The notes under the pieces were generated by a model. That model had not been told where the DNA came from, did not search any database, and was given only the letters and a program-made list of their open reading frames with translations. A stretch of DNA of 64,000 nt, taken from positions 1-64,000 of the forward strand of contig CAYNSX010000003.1 in NCBI GenBank assembly GCA_964400165.1, in the 5' to 3' direction. The translations under genes were made by a program, and so were the position numbers. The number at the start of each line of letters is the position of its first letter. Position 1 is the first letter of the stretch. The DNA is from CAYNSX01 sp964400165. Its GTDB lineage: Bacteria > Armatimonadota > Hebobacteria > CAYNSX01. Shown here in pieces: positions 58,630-64,000 of the stretch.

Positions 58630-59198
58630 CGATCGGCGTAGGCGTGGAAGGTCCGTCTGACAGGGATTTCTGGAACAAAGTGCTCCATAAACACTTCCGG
58701 CGATTTCAATTTGACATTCGCAACATGAAGAGTCGCGCAAAGTTAATCGAAAGCACTCCGACACTGTTGGAATCCTTCAAGAATCTTCATTACCGTGCTG
58801 GGTTCATTCTGGTCGACAGAAACGACAGTCGATGTCCAACCGAGGTGCTGGGAGAGTTTGACGCGCATGTTCAGCTGGAGGCCAAACGGCCGATCAATCA
58901 GAGATATTTGCACATCTGCATTGCGATTAGAGAATTGGAGGCTTGGTTTTTGGCCGACGAAGCTGGAATCAATGCCGTGTTGACGAAATCGGAATACGGC
59001 GCGTCGAGCGAGACGGGCTTGGTCAGCGCGGAAGGAATGCTCAAAACTCTTTGGCAGAAGAATTTCGGCAAGGGAGTCGCAATCAACAAGATTGAATTCG
59101 CGAGAATGATGGCGCCAAAGTTTGATCCTGGTTGCGCTTTGAACCGTTCGAGCTCATTCAAGCACTTCTGGGGCAGACTCAGAGCTGCATGCAGATAG
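58626..59198 (+). CDS. DUF4276/TOPRIM-like protein, partner of the AAA ATPase
   Basis: A 190-aa protein. GVGVEGPSDRDFW (E8 and D12) followed by GFILVDRNDSRC (D64, D67) resembles the Glu and Asp-x-Asp metal sites of OLD/TOPRIM-type nucleases, as in the DUF4276 family. It starts at ATG 58626, overlapping the ATPase stop (ATGA). The pair resembles PARIS-type (ATPase plus DUF4435 TOPRIM) and related phage-defence modules in layout. Whether it acts in defence is not shown. It ends close to the return of high GC. Confidence 0.75.
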   Translation: MTIGVGVEGPSDRDFWNKVLHKHFRRFQFDIRNMKSRAKLIESTPTLLESFKNLHYRAGFILVDRNDSRCPTEVLGEFDAHVQLEAKRPINQRYLHICIAIRELEAWFLADEAGINAVLTKSEYGASSETGLVSAEGMLKTLWQKNFGKGVAINKIEFARMMAPKFDPGCALNRSSSFKHFWGRLRAACR

Positions 59199-59279
59199 AG
59201 CGCTTAATGCCGGGTCGCCCTGGGTGCCCACATGGTAACAGCGCAGGAACAGCGGGCCCGCCCGCCGAACTCTGCGCCC

Positions 59280-59444
59280 ATGGCCGACGCGCAGACGACG
59301 GAACCCTCGGAACCGAAGGAGCGCACCTTTTGCTTCCGCTGCTCGATTGTCAGCAGCCAGCGGCTGCTGCTGCGCGCCGAATTCGAGGGCGAACTGGTCT
59401 GGATTTGCGTCACTTGTCTGCGGCAGATGCTGCAGTCGCGCTGA
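59280..59444 (+). CDS. Small double-Cys (zinc-ribbon-like) protein
   Basis: A 54-aa protein with CFRC and CVTC separated by 23 residues (about TFCFRCS ... VWICVTCLRQ), a probable zinc-binding knuckle pair. An alternative ATG at 59232 gives 70 aa. I see no strong ribosome site for either. The codon use and GC fit the host genome. No family is recognised. Confidence 0.5.
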   Translation: MADAQTTEPSEPKERTFCFRCSIVSSQRLLLRAEFEGELVWICVTCLRQMLQSR

Positions 59445-59476
59445 ACGCGCGCTGCGTCGCAACACACACGATTTCC

Positions 59477-59505
59477 TTGCCGCCCTGCGCGGGCGGTGCT
59501 ATGCT
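59477..59505 (+). promoter_or_regulatory. Sigma-70-type promoter upstream of a 28-codon ORF
   Basis: TTGCCG (59477-59482) and TATGCT (59500-59505) are separated by 17 bases. The ORF at 59525 begins 19 bases later with a GAGAGAGG ribosome site between. Confidence 0.65.
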
Positions 59506-59524
59506 CCGCGTGAGAGAGGCCGGC

Positions 59525-59611
59525 ATGAGTGAGCCCCGCAGTCCGCAGCGCTTTGGCCGCCCGCGACCGCGGCGCCCTGACCCCCGCGGCAGCCAGCGCC
59601 CCCGCCTGTAA
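59525..59611 (+). CDS. Tiny Arg/Pro-rich ORF of 28 codons
   Basis: The frame begins MSEPRSPQRFGR and ends with TAA at 59609-59611. Of 28 residues, 9 are Arg and 7 are Pro. A good promoter and ribosome site sit directly before it, so it is a plausible small protein or leader peptide for the GNAT fusion that starts 77 bases downstream. No homologue is known to me. High-GC DNA easily gives such frames, so caution is needed. Confidence 0.4.
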   Translation: MSEPRSPQRFGRPRPRRPDPRGSQRPRL

Positions 59612-59688
59612 TCCCCGCGGTCCCGTGCTCGGCTCTGTGTTTCTGAACACTTTCTGCCGTCTGCCTGCTGCCCACCGCCGGAGTCCCT

Positions 59689-62600
59689 ATGGCCATCCGC
59701 ATCCGCGACTATCACCCTGACGACGCTGGCGGCATCGCCGACCTGTGGCGCGCCAGTGATGCGGCTTGGCCCGGCGGGCTGACCGGCGGCGCGCCCGTCT
59801 CGGCCGACAAGGTGCGCGAGCGCGAAGGCCGCGAAACATATGAGGCCTTCATGGTCGCCGAAGACGATCACCAGATTGTCGGCTATTGGAAAGTGAAGGC
59901 CTCGCCCGACCGCAAGGCGCTCATCGGCGATTTCATCAATGTCCACCCGGCCTATCACGGCAAAGGCATCGGCAAAGCGTTTCAGATGAAGTTTCTCGAA
60001 ATCGCCCTCGCCCGCGGGTTCGAGCGCATGGAACTCGGCACCTGGGCAGGCAACCTGAAGGCGGTGCCGCTCTACAAACGCACCGGCTTCTTTTGGATTC
60101 CCGAGTCCAGCGTTGAGATGCGCAGTTACCTGCCGCAAGTGCTGCGGCTCTCGGGCGCGCAGGGATTCTTCAACCGGCACCCGTGGTATGACACTTTCGA
60201 CCGCTCCATCGAGGTCAAGCCCGACGACGAGAAGTGGGAGGGCGTGCCCGCTTTCCGCTATCGCTGGCATGCTGACGGCGAGGTCATCGAAGTCATCGCC
60301 GACCCGCGCTCCGACGGCCTGACCGCATACGAGGACAGCCGCATCGCCATCGCCTGCGTGCTCGGCAAAGAGGAACTCACCGGCGGCGTCGCACAGCGAT
60401 TCGAAGTGCGCTTGCGCAATGCGGGCCCGGCGCCGGTCCCCGTCACGCTGTTCATCGAGGGGGATGAAGGCGCGACCTTCAGCGCCGTCGAATCGTTCAC
60501 GCTCGGCGACACGCGGACACTCTCGTACGACATCACGCCGAATCCGGAGGCGCCCGCCACGCCGCCCGGCCGCCGCGGCTATGCGCTGACCACCCGCGCG
60601 GTCATCGGCGATCAGGCGCTCACCTTGCGCACCGGGTTCACCATTCAGCAGCCCGTCGACATCGAGTGGGCGCTGCCGCCGGCGCCGGCGCGTCCCGGCA
60701 CAACCGTGGAACGCGACCTGGTCATTCTGAATCACCTCGACGAGCCGCTTACTGGTGTCGTGGAGCTGCCCTCGTCGGAGTCGGTTCACCTCTCCCCGAC
60801 GCACACCAACATCACGCTGCCGCCGCGCGGCCGGGTGAGTGTGCGGGTCACGCTGCGCGCCGAGGCGCCGGGCGGCTATGTGCTGCGGCCGCGGCTGCGC
60901 TGGCAGCGGCCGGCGGGCGAGGTCTCCACGCGGCGCTTCCCGCTCCCATTCCACTCTTCGCTGCCCGACCAGCCGACGGTCTCGCTCGACGAAGAGCGCG
61001 CCTCGCTGCGCAATGACTGGCTGCACCTCGAGAATCACCACGCCGGCGGGCGCTGGGAACGCTCCGGCTTCCGGCTCGAGGACGCCGTGACCGGCGAAGC
61101 GGCGCTCTTCTTCCCCTTCCCCGCCGCCGGGCCGCCGTTCGACGATCCGGAAAACCTGCCGGCGCCGGTCGTCCGCGTCGGCACGGACGACCGCACCGCG
61201 TGGGCCGAGTTCGACATCGCCGGTCGCAGCCGACCCGAGACACGGCTCGTCTGCCGCTACACCCTCGGCGCCGAGCCGTTCGTGCGCATTGATTGCACCG
61301 TCCTCGGCGCCGCGCCGGGTGAAGAAGTGCTGGTGCACCAGACGCTGCGGCGCGGGTGGGAATCCGCGCCGGGGCAGCGGGCGCTGTGGGCGCCGCTGCG
61401 CGAGGGCGTCGTCTCGCGGCGCGGCTCGCCCATCGTGGACTTCCCCGGCGGTGAGAGCGACTTGCCGCGCGAGCCGGATGCCTACGCGCAAGGATGGTTC
61501 GCATGGGGCGACCGGCGGGGCACGGTACTGGCCTGGCTTTTCGATGACGCCACCGAGTGCACGCCTGGGCGCGTGACGCTGCGCACGCCCGACCACCCGG
61601 AAGCGACCGTCGCGCGCACTCGCCCGCTCCACCTGGCGCTCTGCCCTGGCGACCACCGCGTGATCGCCCGCCTCCACGAACGCCTCTATGCATTGGGCGC
61701 TGCGCCCGACCCCGCGCCCGTCTTCGAAGTGACAACCGGCATGCCGGTGCCCGCCACCGCCACCAGCGAATGGCGGTTCCCGGTCGTCGTGCACAACCGC
61801 CGCGAGCAGCCGCTCGACGGGACGCTCGCCTTCACTCCGCCCGACGGCCTGCAATGCGATCCGCCGGTGGTGGCGCTGGCAGGCGTGACGCGCACCGCGC
61901 CGCACGAGACGGCGCTGCATGTCGAGGGGACTGGCGCGCCGGGCGTCGTGCTCTTGCCGGCGAGCGTCACCACTCCGCTGTTCACCGAAGACCTGGAACT
62001 CCCCGTCTGGCGAACGGGCGATGCTGCGCATCCGGTTCGCATTTCACACGACGGCGACTCGCATTGGCTCGATAGCGGCCGGGCGCGCGTCCGCGTGTCG
62101 CCCGGCTTTCAGGCGAGCGTCACCGCGTTTGAGGCGCTTGGAGCCAGTCACCTGGACACCGCATATCCCACGGGCCGCGCCTGGGGCTGGCGCAACCCGT
62201 GGTTCGGCGGCATCGCCGTGAACCTCGGCGAATGGGGCGATTGGCCGCTGCAAAACCAGGCATTCGACGCCGAAGAAGTCACGCGGCGCGGCGCGCAGGG
62301 CATCCCGTGGGGCGGGCTGTGTCTGGGAGCGGAGCTGGAGCATAAGTCCTGCCGCGGCCTGCGCGTCGAAGTGGAGTACTTGCTTCCGGCCGGCGGCGAG
62401 ACCTTGGCGCTCGTCTACCGGCTCATCAACCTGACAGATGGGCATTGGCCGGTGGTCGGGCCCATTGTGGAATGCTTCCCCGCCGTTGGCGGCACGATTG
62501 AAGGCACGCGCGCGTATGTNNNNNNNNNNAGACGACCGCATCCGCCACCGCACCGCCGGCGCCTTCGATGCCGGCTATGGGCTGACGAGCGGGTGGGCGG

Positions 62601-62836
62601 TGCTGGAAAACCCGGCATCGGGACACTGCCTCACCATCACCAGCGGCGACGACGAGTGGAAACTGCTCCTATTTGATGGCGGAACCGGCTTTGGCATTCA
62701 CGGCTATGTGATGCGGGATGTCGTGCGATTGGCGCCGCGCGCGACGCAGGAATTGCTCGTGCTCTTCACGCCGAGCGCCGGCCGCGACGCCGCCTTCGCC
62801 GCGCGCCGTCTGGCGCGCCTCACCGAGCTGCCCTAG
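59689..62836 (+). CDS. GNAT acetyltransferase domain fused to a long beta-rich region
   Basis: About 1,050 residues. Residues 1-140 are a GNAT domain with the acetyl-CoA loop VHPAYHGKGIGKAFQ and the beta-bulge-like VPLYKRTGFF. The remaining roughly 900 residues alternate strand-rich segments (for example FEVRLRNAGPAPVPVTLFI, SVRVTLRAEAPGGYVL) like tandem Ig/CARDB-type domains, with an enzyme-like stretch near the end. The gene is broken by 10 Ns at 62520-62529. The C-terminal part after it is in a different frame, so the gap length is not real. The stop is TAG at 62834-62836. A GGAG site precedes the ATG. Function unknown. Confidence 0.75.
62520..62529. other. Assembly gap of 10 N
   Basis: The run of N lies inside the GNAT-fusion gene. 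Reading frames before and after differ by one base, so the number of Ns is a placeholder. Confidence 0.98.
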
Positions 62837-62841
62837 CCGCC

Positions 62842-63435
62842 GTGTCGCACTACTTCGATAACCCGCCGCCCGACCACGCGGTGCGAGAATTTGCGATCGC
62901 GATTCGAGGGCACGAGTTGCGCTTCGTCACCGACCGCGGCGTCTTCTCTCGTCAGCACATTGACCCGGGCACACTGTTGCTGGCGCAGACGATGCAGATT
63001 GCGCCTGCCGACGCCGTGCTCGACCTGGGCTGCGGCTATGGGGCGCTGGGCATCGTCGCCGCGCGCCTGGCGCCGCAGGGCCGCGTGCACTTGGTGGACC
63101 GCAACCCGCGCGCGGTCGAACTGGCGACCCAGAACCTGGCGCTCAATGCCATCACGAACGCGGCGGTGCACCTCGGCGAAGGGACAGCCCCCGTGTCCGG
63201 CGTCGCCTTCGATGTCGTCGTGATGAACCCGCCGATCCGCGCCGGACGCGAGGTCGTGCTGGCGTTGATGCGCGAGGCGCACGCCGTCCTGCGGCCCGGC
63301 GGCCGGCTGTATTTCGTCGCCCGCACCAAGCAGGGCGCGCAGACGCTCGCCGCCCGTTGCGCGGAAGTCTTCGGCAAATGCGCCGAGACCGAGAAGCAGA
63401 GCGGGTATCGGGTGCATTGCGCGACGCGTAGTTAA
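62842..63435 (+). CDS. RsmC-like rRNA (guanine-N2) methyltransferase domain protein
   Basis: A 197-aa SAM-dependent methyltransferase. DLGCGYGALGIVAA binds SAM and NPPIRAGRE is the (N/D)PPF-type catalytic motif for base methylation. The length fits the C-terminal domain of RsmC (16S rRNA m2G1207) found alone in many phyla. It starts at GTG 62842, 5 bases after the previous stop. Confidence 0.88.
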   Translation: MSHYFDNPPPDHAVREFAIAIRGHELRFVTDRGVFSRQHIDPGTLLLAQTMQIAPADAVLDLGCGYGALGIVAARLAPQGRVHLVDRNPRAVELATQNLALNAITNAAVHLGEGTAPVSGVAFDVVVMNPPIRAGREVVLALMREAHAVLRPGGRLYFVARTKQGAQTLAARCAEVFGKCAETEKQSGYRVHCATRS

Positions 63436-63825
63436 CCCTCTCCCCCGTCCCCTCTCCCAAGTACTTGGGAGAGGGGTGACCGAAGGGCGGGGAGAGGGTC
63501 GATCGTAATGCGATCCGTCCCCTCCCCCATCCCCTCCCCCCCGGCGGGGGGAGGGGGGAAAACTTCCCCCTATCAGTCCCGAAGGGACTTCCCTTGTGTT
63601 GAGCCCGGCACTTCAGTGCCGGGCACGCAGACGGACCGCGCACCGACCTCACCCCCAGCCCCACTCCGTCTCACGGAGAGGGGAGACTTCAATGGGACAG
63701 ATGACGCGTTGTCCCTCTCCCAAACGGGAGAGGGTGGCCGAAGGCCGGGTGAGGGCGTCCAACGCGGAAGGTTGATGGGTCACGCAGATGGAAACTGTGC
63801 CCCGAGGGCAGGCGAGGAGACCCCC
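63436..63825. repeat. Hairpin-rich non-coding block
   Basis: This 390-base gap holds at least five palindromes: a perfect 28-base one at 63449-63476 (CCCCTCTCCCAAGTACTT...), a C/G-rich one near 63530-63560, AGTCCCGAAGGGACT at 63575-63589, GCCCGGCACTTCAGTGCCGGGC at 63603-63624 (the last module of family I), and CCCTCTCC-CAAAC-GGGAGAGGG near 63713-63735. It mixes parts of both repeat families. No coding frame is credible here. Confidence 0.8.
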
Positions 63826-64000
63826 ATGTTCGACCTGGCACGCCGGGCGCTCGACCGCGCCCGCCGGCACGGCGCAGTCTATGCCGATGTGCGCGTCATC
63901 CGTTCGGCGCACGAGGCCGTGCATGTCAAGAACCAGACCGTGGACGCCGTCGATGTGGACGAAAGCGGCGGCTTCGGCGTGCGCGTGCTGGTGGACGGCG
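63826..64000 (+). CDS. TldD/PmbA-family metalloprotease, N-terminal part (runs off the window)
   Basis: The 58 codons in view read as the start of a TldD/PmbA protein: MFDLARRALDRARRHGA, YADVRVIRSAHEAVHVKNQ and the G-x-G-V-R-V-L turn. These proteins form hetero- or homodimers that cut modified peptides. Which member it is cannot be known. The ribosome site GAGGAGA lies 5 bases before the ATG. Confidence 0.85.
   Translation, partial: MFDLARRALDRARRHGAVYADVRVIRSAHEAVHVKNQTVDAVDVDESGGFGVRVLVDG

Noticed and set aside
1..64000. tRNA or rRNA genes
   Set aside because: I looked for T-loop-like GTTCGAATC motifs; the one hit near 29873 lies inside the acylase gene with no cloverleaf. No rRNA signature was seen.

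Overview
This is a GC-rich bacterial chromosome fragment. A 10-base run of N at 62520-62529, with a reading-frame slip across it, shows that it comes from a scaffolded, probably metagenomic, assembly. No rRNA, tRNA or CRISPR array is visible. Gene content and order (dCMP deaminase, a WecA-like transferase and WecB in a row, paired TrkA proteins, a receiver-less winged-helix regulator, HD-GYP signalling, leaderless-type promoters) suggest a deep-branching bacterium, possibly Chloroflexota or a related lineage. That placement is inference only.

1-14277, minus strand: an aerobic phenylacetyl-CoA (paa) type aromatic degradation region. Transcription runs from right to left: a MenB-like crotonase with a zinc ribbon, paaA, paaB, paaC, paaD, a HicB-like gene, a PaaF-like hydratase, a sulfide:quinone-reductase-like flavoprotein, a small PD-(D/E)XK-like gene, paaG, a 3-hydroxyacyl-CoA dehydrogenase, a BtuF-like binding protein, a thiolase and an aldehyde dehydrogenase. 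PaaA/B/C/D form the ring epoxidase, and PaaG/F/H/J-type enzymes carry the product to acetyl- and succinyl-CoA. No paaE reductase or paaK ligase is seen. Families of structured palindromic repeats sit between several of these genes.

14353-30949: an uncharacterised lipoprotein, an M61-type protease with a PDZ domain, a threonine synthase homologue, a large secreted NHL/HEXXH/CBM9-like protein, a three-subunit molybdenum hydroxylase, a membrane HD-GYP-GAF-GGDEF protein and a penicillin-acylase-family enzyme.

31003-38280: moeA-moaC-mogA, which make the cofactor for the molybdoenzyme encoded upstream, then two TrkA-type regulatory proteins, 6-phosphofructokinase, a K+-independent type membrane pyrophosphatase and a stand-alone RAM (Lrp/AsnC effector) domain.

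38360-49505, minus strand: mgtE, uppP, an AI-2E family transporter, wecB, a WecA-like transferase, a dCMP deaminase, a sensor kinase, a proline-rich secreted protein, ychF and a winged-helix regulator. This region deals largely with the envelope and the undecaprenyl carrier.

49498-64000: several unusual fusions. They include RuvX joined to a tRNA nucleotidyltransferase, MraY joined to a helical region and an APH-like kinase domain (next to a zinc-ribbon FHA gene), and a GNAT joined to a roughly 900-residue beta-rich region. A low-GC two-gene islet encodes an AAA ATPase and a TOPRIM-like DUF4276-type protein, a plausible defence module. The window ends in a hairpin-rich repeat block and the start of a TldD/PmbA family gene.
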